Source: Oscillospiraceae bacterium
Lineage (GTDB): Bacteria; Bacillota_A; Clostridia; Oscillospirales; CAG-272
Direction: 5' to 3'
Assembly: GCA_015064195.1 (NCBI GenBank)
Contig: SVSO01000170.1
Span: 1 to 6,419 of the forward strand
DNA: 6,419 nt
Within the stretch, counting starts at the first letter, position 1, and every line of letters starts with the position of its first letter. Made by a program: the position numbers and the translations under genes. Shown piece by piece: positions 1 through 5,707 of this stretch. The notes below the pieces were generated by a model that saw nothing but the letters and a program-made list of their open reading frames with translations, was not told the origin of the DNA and did not search any database.

Positions 1-147
1 TTCCACCCCGATTCACACATGAAATTCGAGGTCGGTACGCGATTCGCCGCTTCTGTTTCATTTTTTGTCGTTGAATCGCAAATTCTAATACTGGAACCTA
101 AATTTTCGAGGTTTCCTTATATCATCAGATCGAAAGGAGCATACCTT

Positions 148-1584
148 ATGAATAAAAAACAATCATTCGCGCTTTGTCTCGCGCTGCTCATGCTGGCTTC
201 CGTCGCCTGTGCAAACGAAACACCGGCAGACACGACCGATGCGGAAACCACCACTACGGTCGCACAGGAAGAAACCACACTCCCGCTTCCCGAAGTCGAT
301 TATGGCGGACAGGAGTTTAATCTGTATCTCTGGAGCAATGGCAAGCTTCCGGTGGAGGAGGAGAACGGCGACGTGGTGAACGACGCCATCTACCGCCGCA
401 ACCGCGCCGTGGAGGACCACTGCAATCTGAAGTTCGCCTACAACATTTCGCCTGGAGCAGTGGCGGATTTTGCCACGTGGTACAACACGCTCAGCGCCAG
501 CATTTTAGCCGGCGATTCCTCGGTCGATCTTGCCGGCGGTTATGCCTATCGCCTTGCCAGCCATTCGCTGGACGGCAATTTCACCAATCTTCTGGAACTT
601 CCGCAGCTTGACTTTTCGGCAGACTGGTGGCCGGGTAACGTGCAGGAGGCCGGAAATCTTGGCGGCGCCATGTACATGACCATCGGTAATATTGACATCG
701 ATTATTATGACAAAATTTTCGCCATCCTGTTCAACAAAAATATCGCACAGGAAATGCAGATCGAAAACCCCTATGAGCTGGTGAAGAGCGGAAAATGGAC
801 GCTGGAGAAGCTGTTTATGCTGGCCGAGGGTGCTTCCCGCGATCTCAACGGCGACTCCCGCATGACAGAAATCGATCAGTACGGCTATGCGATTCGCCCC
901 CACACGGCCTTGGATGCCTTCCTGTTTGCCTGCGATGTTACCATTACCGAGCTTGACAGCAGCAACGTTCCGCAATTGGTGGGCCTGACGGAAAAATATG
1001 CAGATCTGGAGGCCTCGCTGCATAAATTTATGCGCGATTCCGTCGATGTTTTCTTCGATGACGGCTCTCCCAGCAAAACCTCCACGATTTTCTCCGAAAA
1101 TCGCGCACTCCTTTGCTCCGGTAATATGGCGAATGTTATCAGCTACCGCAGCATGGATACCGATTTCGGAATCCTTCCGTATCCGAAATACGATGAAAAT
1201 CAGAAAGAGTATTACACCGGATGCGCCATCGGCGATGCCACCTCGTTTGTCATTCCCATTACCGCCGATGCTGAGATGTCCGGCACCGTGCTGGAAGCCA
1301 TGGCATACTACGGCTATCGGAATATTCTGCCCAACTATTACGAAAAGGCGCTCAAGGGCAAAGGCGCCCGTGATGACGAATCTCTGGAGATGCTGGATAT
1401 CATCTTTGAAAATGTGAACTTCGAGTTCACCTATTTCTACAGCTACTGCTTCGGCGATCAGCGTGCACCGTCCGCCATGCTCCGGATGACCATCTTAAAC
1501 AATCAGGAGCTTGCATCCACTTGGGCAAAAAATGAAGCCAATTTCACCGCCGTCATGGAGGAGCTTGTCTCCACCCTCAAATAA
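148..1584 (+). CDS. Extracellular solute-binding lipoprotein (ABC sugar-type, family 1-like)
   Basis: This 478-residue protein is probably the extracellular binding component of an ABC importer, most likely for a sugar or oligosaccharide. Residues 1-20 form a signal peptide (MNKK, then a hydrophobic core) ending in SVA-C21. That is a slightly atypical lipobox, with Ser instead of Leu at -3, so Cys21 is the likely lipidated residue. A Thr/Glu-rich linker (about 24-45) leads into the mature domain, which opens with YGGQEFNLYLW, a common opening for clostridial binding proteins of this class. Residues 232-243 (DLNGDSRMTEID) look like an EF-hand-type calcium loop, as in AlgQ-like binding proteins. 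I chose ATG 148 because AAAGGAG lies 8 nt upstream (133-139) and it places the signal peptide at the N-terminus; the frame stays open upstream to base 1, but that stretch does not look coding. I see no convincing promoter in 1-147. No permease gene follows, so it is an orphan here unless the partners lie upstream. The substrate cannot be told. Confidence 0.85.
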   Translation: MNKKQSFALCLALLMLASVACANETPADTTDAETTTTVAQEETTLPLPEVDYGGQEFNLYLWSNGKLPVEEENGDVVNDAIYRRNRAVEDHCNLKFAYNISPGAVADFATWYNTLSASILAGDSSVDLAGGYAYRLASHSLDGNFTNLLELPQLDFSADWWPGNVQEAGNLGGAMYMTIGNIDIDYYDKIFAILFNKNIAQEMQIENPYELVKSGKWTLEKLFMLAEGASRDLNGDSRMTEIDQYGYAIRPHTALDAFLFACDVTITELDSSNVPQLVGLTEKYADLEASLHKFMRDSVDVFFDDGSPSKTSTIFSENRALLCSGNMANVISYRSMDTDFGILPYPKYDENQKEYYTGCAIGDATSFVIPITADAEMSGTVLEAMAYYGYRNILPNYYEKALKGKGARDDESLEMLDIIFENVNFEFTYFYSYCFGDQRAPSAMLRMTILNNQELASTWAKNEANFTAVMEELVSTLK

Positions 1585-1590
1585 ATTCGC

Positions 1591-1624
1591 AAAGCCGCTC
1601 GGAATCACGCTGGGCGGCTTTGTC
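1591..1624 (+). terminator. Hairpin terminator after the binding-protein gene
   Basis: AAAGCCGCTC (1591-1600) pairs with GGGCGGCTTT (1612-1621) over 10 bp with one T-G wobble and an 11-nt loop. It lies 7 nt after the stop codon. The T-run is only three bases inside the stem followed by GTCAGTTT, so termination may be leaky. It isolates the binding-protein gene from dpaA. Confidence 0.7.
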
Positions 1625-1648
1625 AGTTTCCGCTCGCCGGCATAAACT
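1620..1648 (+). promoter_or_regulatory. Candidate promoter of dpaAB, sigma factor ambiguous
   Basis: Two readings overlap. As a sigma-A site, TTGTCA (1620-1625) is 5/6 to consensus, the spacer is 17 bp, and TAAACT (1643-1648) is 4/6. As a mother-cell sigma-E/K site, CATAAACT (1641-1648) fits the CATA-NNN-T core of the -10 element, but I see no matching -35 at the expected distance (no AC for sigma-K; a partial TCAGTTT lies too close for sigma-E). Known biology of dpaAB in Bacillus and Clostridium (sigma-K, mother cell) favours the second reading. The -35 would touch the 3' edge of the preceding terminator. The predicted start is about 1655. Confidence 0.4.
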
Positions 1649-1655
1649 GATAACA

Positions 1656-1675
1656 GCCGCGGCTCTGTCTGCGGC
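1656..1675 (+). other. GC-rich hairpin in the dpaA leader
   Basis: GCCGCGG (1656-1662) pairs with CTGCGGC (1669-1675) through 7 bp (one G-T) around a 6-nt loop. It is followed by AAACAAAA rather than a T-run, so it is not a terminator. If the promoter at 1620-1648 is used, the hairpin would sit at the very 5' end of the mRNA, 15 nt before the ribosome binding site, where it could protect the transcript. That role is inference only. Confidence 0.35.
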
Positions 1676-1701
1676 GGCAAACAAAATCAGGGAGGAAACG
1701 A

Positions 1702-2670
1702 ATGAAATCCATCAGAAACAACAAAATCGCCGTGATCGGCGGCGATCCGCGTTTGCTCAGTGCGGCGGAAGCACTGGGTTCGGCGGGATATACGCTCACG
1801 CTGTACGGCTTTGATCCCAAGCCCCATCTTGTCGAGCGTCCGGCGGTGGACAGTGGATGCTGTTCCGACGGATGGCGGCCGCCGTCGGATTTTGAAGCGG
1901 CCATCGGACGGGCGGGGAAGCTTTGCAAATCGCCGGAGGAAGCGATCGCCGGATGCGGTGCGGTCATCCTGCCCCTGCCCGCATCCACCGACGGCGTACA
2001 CATCACCATGCCCCTCGCGCCGAAGGATTCCCTCACGCCGGCGGATCTGGTGCGCATGATGCGGGATGCGGGAGTTTGCGTGCTGTTCGGCGGAAAGCTG
2101 GGGAGCGCACTGACGGCTCTCTGCCGGAATGTGGGCATCACAGCCTGCGATTACTACGAGCGGGAGGAATTCGCCGTGGCCAATGCCGTTCCGACAGCTG
2201 AAGGCGCCATCGCCATCGCCATGGAGGAGCTGCCCATCACGCTCCACGGCGCAACGGCACTGGTCATCGGCGGCGGGCGCATCGGAAAAGTGCTGGCTGA
2301 CCGGCTGGCGGGACTTTGCGCGGCGGTGACAGTGACGGCGAGAAAAGCGTCTGATCTCATGTGGACGCGGGTCAGAGGCTTGACGGATGCCCGAACCGGC
2401 GCACTGGCAGAACTGCTGTCCGGGCGGAAATTTGATGTGATCTTCAACACCGTACCGCAGTTAGTGCTTGGCGAGCGGGAGCTTTCCCGCATTCCCATCG
2501 GCACGCCCATCATCGACCTTGCTTCAAAGCCGGGCGGCGTGGATTTTCACGCGGCGAAAGGAATGGGACACCGGGTGATCTGGGCATTGTCACTGCCCGG
2601 CAAGGTCGCACCGGTCACATCCGGCCGCATCATCGCCGATACGGTCATCAGCTGTCTTGCGGAGGGTTAG
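1702..2670 (+). CDS. dpaA: Dipicolinate synthase subunit A
   Basis: This is subunit A (SpoVFA) of dipicolinate synthase, which oxidises the lysine-pathway intermediate dihydrodipicolinate (or its hydroxy-tetrahydro precursor) to dipicolinic acid. In sporulating cells this takes place in the mother cell, and the product is loaded with calcium into the spore core. The 322-residue protein has an N-terminal Rossmann-like half starting IAVIGGDPRL (residues 9-18). The family segment around REEFAVANAVPTAEGA follows. A second nucleotide-binding half carries G190-G-G192-R-I-G195 (GxGxxG), the expected NAD(P) site. The length is a little above the roughly 300 residues usual for the family. ATG 1702 is set by GGAGG at 1691-1695, 6 nt upstream. 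Only 3 nt separate its stop from dpaB. Unlike in Bacillus subtilis, asd, dapG and dapA do not follow. The identification is firm; the exact transcriptional control is not. Confidence 0.93.
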   Translation: MKSIRNNKIAVIGGDPRLLSAAEALGSAGYTLTLYGFDPKPHLVERPAVDSGCCSDGWRPPSDFEAAIGRAGKLCKSPEEAIAGCGAVILPLPASTDGVHITMPLAPKDSLTPADLVRMMRDAGVCVLFGGKLGSALTALCRNVGITACDYYEREEFAVANAVPTAEGAIAIAMEELPITLHGATALVIGGGRIGKVLADRLAGLCAAVTVTARKASDLMWTRVRGLTDARTGALAELLSGRKFDVIFNTVPQLVLGERELSRIPIGTPIIDLASKPGGVDFHAAKGMGHRVIWALSLPGKVAPVTSGRIIADTVISCLAEG

Positions 2671-2673
2671 ACC

Positions 2674-3237
2674 ATGCTTATCGGATACGTATTGTGCGGC
2701 TCGTTCTGCACCTTCTCCCGCAGTATTTCCGTGATGGAGCGGCTGATTGCCGACGGCCACGAGCTGATGCCCATTATGAGCGAGACTGCGTACACAACCG
2801 ACACCCGCTTCGGCAAAGCATCGGAGCATCGTTCGCGCATCGAAACGATGTGCGGGCGTTCGATCATTCATACGGTGGAAACCGCTGAACCCCTCGGCCC
2901 GAAGCTGTCGCTGGATCTGCTCATCGCCGCGCCGCTCACCGGTAATTCGCTGGCAAAGCTGGCAAACGGCATTACGGATACGGCGGCGGCCATGGCGTGC
3001 AAGGCCCATATGCGGACAGACCGGCCGCTGCTGCTTGCACTGGCCAGCAACGATGCCATGTCTGCGAATCTGAAGAATATCGCCGCCCTGCTCATGCGCA
3101 AAAATGTATTTTTTGTGCCCATGGAGCAGGACGATCCCGTAGGCAAGCCCCATTCGCTGGTGGCACAGTTTGAGCGCATCCCGGAGGCGGCAGTAGCGGC
3201 CATGGTGGGATGTCAGCTTCGACCGTTGTTCAAATAA
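2674..3237 (+). CDS. dpaB: Dipicolinate synthase subunit B
   Basis: This is subunit B (SpoVFB) of dipicolinate synthase, a flavoprotein-fold partner that works with DpaA to make the spore's dipicolinic acid. The 187-residue protein is close to the usual family length of about 200. It opens with IGYVLCGSFCTF (residues 3-14), a phosphate-binding-type loop of the flavoprotein/PPC-decarboxylase fold. Then come PLTGNS (87-92), leading into the LAKLANGITDTAA helix, the ALASNDAMSANLKNI segment, and QDDPVGKPHS near the C-terminus (152-161), all typical of SpoVFB. GGAGGG (2661-2666) lies inside the 3' end of dpaA, 7 nt before ATG 2674, so the two are almost certainly co-transcribed and translationally coupled. 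No terminator follows: a sigma-A promoter for the next operon begins 8 nt after the stop. Confidence 0.93.
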   Translation: MLIGYVLCGSFCTFSRSISVMERLIADGHELMPIMSETAYTTDTRFGKASEHRSRIETMCGRSIIHTVETAEPLGPKLSLDLLIAAPLTGNSLAKLANGITDTAAAMACKAHMRTDRPLLLALASNDAMSANLKNIAALLMRKNVFFVPMEQDDPVGKPHSLVAQFERIPEAAVAAMVGCQLRPLFK

Positions 3238-3244
3238 AATTTGC

Positions 3245-3273
3245 TTGACAAATCGGCAGCGAGGTGGTATCAT
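3245..3273 (+). promoter_or_regulatory. Strong sigma-A promoter for the acetyltransferase operon
   Basis: TTGACA (3245-3250) is a perfect -35, the spacer is exactly 17 bp, and TATCAT (3268-3273) is a 5/6 match to the -10. Transcription should start at about 3279-3281. That leaves a leader of only some 10-12 nt, in which the AGGGGGAG ribosome binding site (3278-3285) is at the very 5' end of the message. Confidence 0.85.
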
Positions 3274-3290
3274 AATAAGGGGGAGTTTTT

Positions 3291-3854
3291 ATGACCTATG
3301 ATATCATCCCGCTGCCGCGCGAAAAATGGAAGGATCACGTCCTTCCCATCGGCTATACCACCGACCGGTACTACGAAGTGACCTTGGAGCAGGGGGACGG
3401 CTTCACCGTGAAGCTGCGGGAGCGCATCGCCGATCCGCCCATCGTGCATACGCCGGAGGAGTACGGCTTCCCGGATCGGCTGTATGAGGAGCACTGGACA
3501 GAGGCGGAGGCGTTCGGCATCCTGCGGGACGGCAAACTGCTGGCCGCCATTGAAACTTGCCCGGAATCGTGGGGCAATCGCCTGCGCATCACCGAGCTGT
3601 GGGTGGACGAGTCCATCCGCCGTCAGGGCGTGGGACGGGTGCTGATGGATCATGCCAAAGCCAAGGCAAAGCGGGAAAAATACCGTGCGCTCATTCTGGA
3701 GACCCAGTCCTGCAACTACAACGCCATCGGATTCTATCTCCACGAGGGCTTCACTCTCATCGGATTCGATGCCTGCTGTTACGCAAACAACGACCTCGAA
3801 CGCCGCGAAGTGCGCATCGAGCTTGGGATCTTGTTTGACTTGGAGGAAGCATGA
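3291..3854 (+). CDS. GNAT N-acetyltransferase, streptothricin acetyltransferase (SatA)-like
   Basis: This 187-residue cytoplasmic enzyme belongs to the GNAT fold and would transfer an acetyl group from acetyl-CoA to an amine. The acetyl-CoA loop is seen as R110-R-Q-G113-V-G115 (RxxGxG), after the strand ITELWVDESI. Next comes LILETQ (134-139) and N144-A-I-G-F-Y149. The run from LILETQ through GFTLIGFDACCYAN closely resembles the SatA/YyaR group that acetylates streptothricin. The N-terminal 75 residues are less recognisable. Resistance to a streptothricin-like compound is thus possible, but many family members have other or unknown substrates, so I give no symbol. ATG 3291 is set by AGGGGGAG, 5 nt upstream. 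It is the first gene of a three-gene operon with its own sigma-A promoter, and its stop overlaps the next start (ATGA). Confidence 0.85.
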   Translation: MTYDIIPLPREKWKDHVLPIGYTTDRYYEVTLEQGDGFTVKLRERIADPPIVHTPEEYGFPDRLYEEHWTEAEAFGILRDGKLLAAIETCPESWGNRLRITELWVDESIRRQGVGRVLMDHAKAKAKREKYRALILETQSCNYNAIGFYLHEGFTLIGFDACCYANNDLERREVRIELGILFDLEEA

Positions 3855-4258
3855 AAAAGCTGATAGCCGCACTTACCGCCGTTCTCGTCATCGCCGTCAT
3901 CGCTCTTCTTATGGTGAATGCCCACATGACGCTGGGACTGCGGAATATCGTGTCCATCCGGCTGACCGCTTCGGAATCGGGGCAGACGGTCAGCATAACC
4001 GACCCGGACAGAATCGAGGAGATCCGCCGGGAGCTGAATGCCGCACGGTGGGAAAAACGCGGACAAGCCGAGACGGATGTGTGTGCCTATACCCTTGAAA
4101 TGACGATGAAAAACGGCGAAACGCTCACGCTGACGCTGGCGGAATTCGTACTCATCCGGGACGGCGTTCTCTGGGTCATCGCCGATGACTGCGGCGTGAA
4201 TACGCAGATTTTTGAAAAATATTTCCGGCTCGGACGAATCGGGTCGGAGGATGAATAA
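3851..4258 (+). CDS. Small membrane-anchored protein of unknown function
   Basis: I do not recognise a named family with confidence. The 135-residue protein starts with MKKL and one hydrophobic segment (about residues 4-23), an uncleaved anchor or signal peptide with no lipobox cysteine. A domain of about 110 residues on the outer side of the membrane follows. Its pattern (NIVSIRLTASESGQTVSITD, then IEEIRRELNAARW, then paired beta strands such as TLEMTMKNGETLTLTLAEF and GVLWVIADD) resembles small YhfM-like Firmicutes exported domains that contain a 'D..rI..I...ln' motif; this is by resemblance only. The start overlaps the acetyltransferase stop by 4 nt (ATGA), with GGAGG at 3842-3846, so translation is coupled. 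It sits between two enzyme genes in the same operon. Confidence 0.75.
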   Translation: MKKLIAALTAVLVIAVIALLMVNAHMTLGLRNIVSIRLTASESGQTVSITDPDRIEEIRRELNAARWEKRGQAETDVCAYTLEMTMKNGETLTLTLAEFVLIRDGVLWVIADDCGVNTQIFEKYFRLGRIGSEDE

Positions 4259-4279
4259 ATGACAGGAGAAACCAACATG
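4246..4279 (+). promoter_or_regulatory. Twin ribosome binding sites with two in-frame starts for the dehydrogenase
   Basis: GGAGG (4246-4250) lies 8 nt before ATG 4259, which directly follows the upstream gene's TAA stop. AGGAG (4264-4268) lies 8 nt before ATG 4277 in the same frame. Both pairs have near-ideal spacing. The second start puts the dinucleotide-binding fold at the very N-terminus, as is usual for the family; the first would add MTGETN. Confidence 0.6.
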
Positions 4280-5662
4280 AACTACGACATTGTGATCGTC
4301 GGCGCAGGTCCGGCGGGAATCTTCACAGCGCTGGAAATGATCCGGAGAGGGTCAAAGAAGAAGATTATTCTCATTGAAAAGGGTCTGCCCATCGAAAAAC
4401 GGCATTGCCCCAAGATTAAGACACAGAAATGTGTACAGTGCAAGCCCCACTGCCACATCACCACCGGATTTTCCGGTGCAGGTGCATTTTCGGATGGCAA
4501 GCTGTCCCTGTCCTATGAGGTAGGCGGTGAGCTGCCGGAGCTGATCGGCTGGCAGACAGCGCAGGAGCTGATCGATTATACCGATAAGATCTATCTGGAA
4601 TTCGGCGCGGACGAGCACGTGGAGGGCGTTTCCGGCGATCCTTATATCAAGGAGATCCGCCGCCGTGCCATTCAGGCCGGCCTCAAGCTGGTGGACTGCC
4701 CCATTCGTCACCTCGGCACGGAAAAGGCGCAGGATCTCTATCTCGCCATCCAGCGGTATCTTGAAAATCACGGCGTAGAGATGCTGTTCGACTGCAACTG
4801 CAGCGACATTATCGTGAAGAATGACATCTGCCGCGGCGTTGTGACGGACAGAGGCGAGATCTTCGGCAAAGAGGTCGTCATCGCCACCGGCAGACGGGGC
4901 GCGGATTGGCTGGAGAAGGTCTGCACGGCTCACGGCGTTGAGCATAAGCCCGGCACAGTGGACATCGGCGTGCGCGTGGAGGTGCGCAACGAGGTCATGG
5001 AGGACGTGAACCGCGTGCTGTACGAATCCAAGCTCATCGGCTATCCCCGTCCCTTCAAGAACAAAGTCCGCACCTTCTGTCAGAATCCCGGCGGCTTCGT
5101 ATCGCAGGAGAATTATGACAACAATCTGGCCGTGGTCAACGGTCATTCCTACAAAGAGCAGAAATCCGGCAACACCAATCTGGCCATCCTCTGCTCCCAC
5201 AATTTCTCCGTACCCTTCAATCAGCCCATCGCCTACGCGCAGAAGGTGGGCGAGCTGACCAATATGCTGGCCAACGGACAGATCCTCGTCCAGCGCTTCG
5301 GCGATATTCTGGACGGCAAGCGCACATGGCCCAAGGAGCTGGCTCAGTCCAACGTGCGCCCCACGCTTCCCGATGCGGTGGCCGGTGACATCACCGCCGC
5401 CATGCCCTATCGCGCCATGACCAACATCATCCACTTCATCGAAGCGGTGGACAACGTGGTGCCCGGCTTTGCCAGCCCGGAAACGCTGCTCTATTCGCCG
5501 GAGCTGAAATTCTACTCCAACCGCGTCAAAATGGATGCGGAGCTGAACACGTCACTGCGCGGTCTGCACTGTCTCGGTGACTCCAGCGGCTGGACCCGCG
5601 GCCTCATGATGGCCTCTGCCATGGGCGTGCTGATGGGCCGTGCGCTGGCGGAAAATGAATAA
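4277..5662 (+). CDS. FAD-dependent dehydrogenase (COG2509-type) with a cysteine cluster
   Basis: This 461-residue flavoprotein is a probable cytoplasmic oxidoreductase; its physiological substrate is unknown. The N-terminal FAD fold reads YDIVIVG9-A-G11-P-A-G14 (GxGxxG), with the first-strand end LIEKG at 33-37. A cysteine cluster follows: C44-x7-C52-x2-C55-x3-C59, then GFSGAGAFSDGKLS, the family's signature stretch. The ATGR motif is at 203-206. The second FAD contact is G434-D-S-S-G438-W-T-R-G442 near the C-terminus. The length is normal for the family. The cysteine spacing would suit a metal or iron-sulfur site, but this is inference. ATG 4277 was preferred over ATG 4259 because the short N-terminus fits the family; both have ribosome binding sites. 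It is the last gene of the acetyltransferase operon, 18 nt after the membrane protein, and a strong terminator follows after 9 nt. Confidence 0.87.
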   Translation: MNYDIVIVGAGPAGIFTALEMIRRGSKKKIILIEKGLPIEKRHCPKIKTQKCVQCKPHCHITTGFSGAGAFSDGKLSLSYEVGGELPELIGWQTAQELIDYTDKIYLEFGADEHVEGVSGDPYIKEIRRRAIQAGLKLVDCPIRHLGTEKAQDLYLAIQRYLENHGVEMLFDCNCSDIIVKNDICRGVVTDRGEIFGKEVVIATGRRGADWLEKVCTAHGVEHKPGTVDIGVRVEVRNEVMEDVNRVLYESKLIGYPRPFKNKVRTFCQNPGGFVSQENYDNNLAVVNGHSYKEQKSGNTNLAILCSHNFSVPFNQPIAYAQKVGELTNMLANGQILVQRFGDILDGKRTWPKELAQSNVRPTLPDAVAGDITAAMPYRAMTNIIHFIEAVDNVVPGFASPETLLYSPELKFYSNRVKMDAELNTSLRGLHCLGDSSGWTRGLMMASAMGVLMGRALAENE

Positions 5663-5671
5663 GAACCATAT

Positions 5672-5703
5672 AAGAAAAGACTGCCGCGAGGCAGTCTTTT
5701 CTT
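5672..5703. terminator. Bidirectional terminator between convergent genes
   Basis: AAGAAAAGACTGCC (5672-5685) and GGCAGTCTTTTCTT (5690-5703) form a perfect 14-bp stem closed by a GCGA (GNRA) tetraloop. The outer part of the stem is A-rich on one side and T-rich on the other, so it gives a U-tract in either direction. It ends the dehydrogenase operon on the plus strand and the AraC-type gene (stop at 5708-5710) on the minus strand. Confidence 0.92.
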
Positions 5704-5707
5704 GTCT

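Noticed and set aside
60..122. Sigma-A promoter for the binding-protein gene (TTGTCG or TTGAAT with TAATAC or TATATC)
   Set aside because: No pair has both acceptable boxes and a 16-18 bp spacer.
19..147. In-frame upstream extension of the binding-protein gene from ATG 19
   Set aside because: It would put 43 residues before a complete signal peptide, ATG 19 has no ribosome binding site, and ATG 148 has an ideal one.
1414..1430. Perfect inverted repeat GTGAACT-TCG-AGTTCAC inside the binding-protein gene
   Set aside because: It lies within coding sequence (VNFEF region), has no T-run and no associated site; a 7-bp palindrome with a short loop can arise by chance.
3231..3243. Hairpin CAAAT-AAA-ATTTG after dpaB as a terminator
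   Set aside because: Five A/T-rich base pairs are too weak and no T-run follows; the promoter of the next operon overlaps the region.
3270..3872. A 200-codon minus-strand open frame opposite the acetyltransferase, and similar ones opposite dpaA, dpaB and the binding protein
   Set aside because: They mirror real genes, show no family motifs, and would overlap promoters and ribosome binding sites of the plus-strand genes.
4352..5434. A 360-codon open frame on the minus strand opposite the dehydrogenase
   Set aside because: It is antisense to a firmly identified gene, has no recognisable domain, and is explained by the GC-biased codon use of the plus-strand gene.
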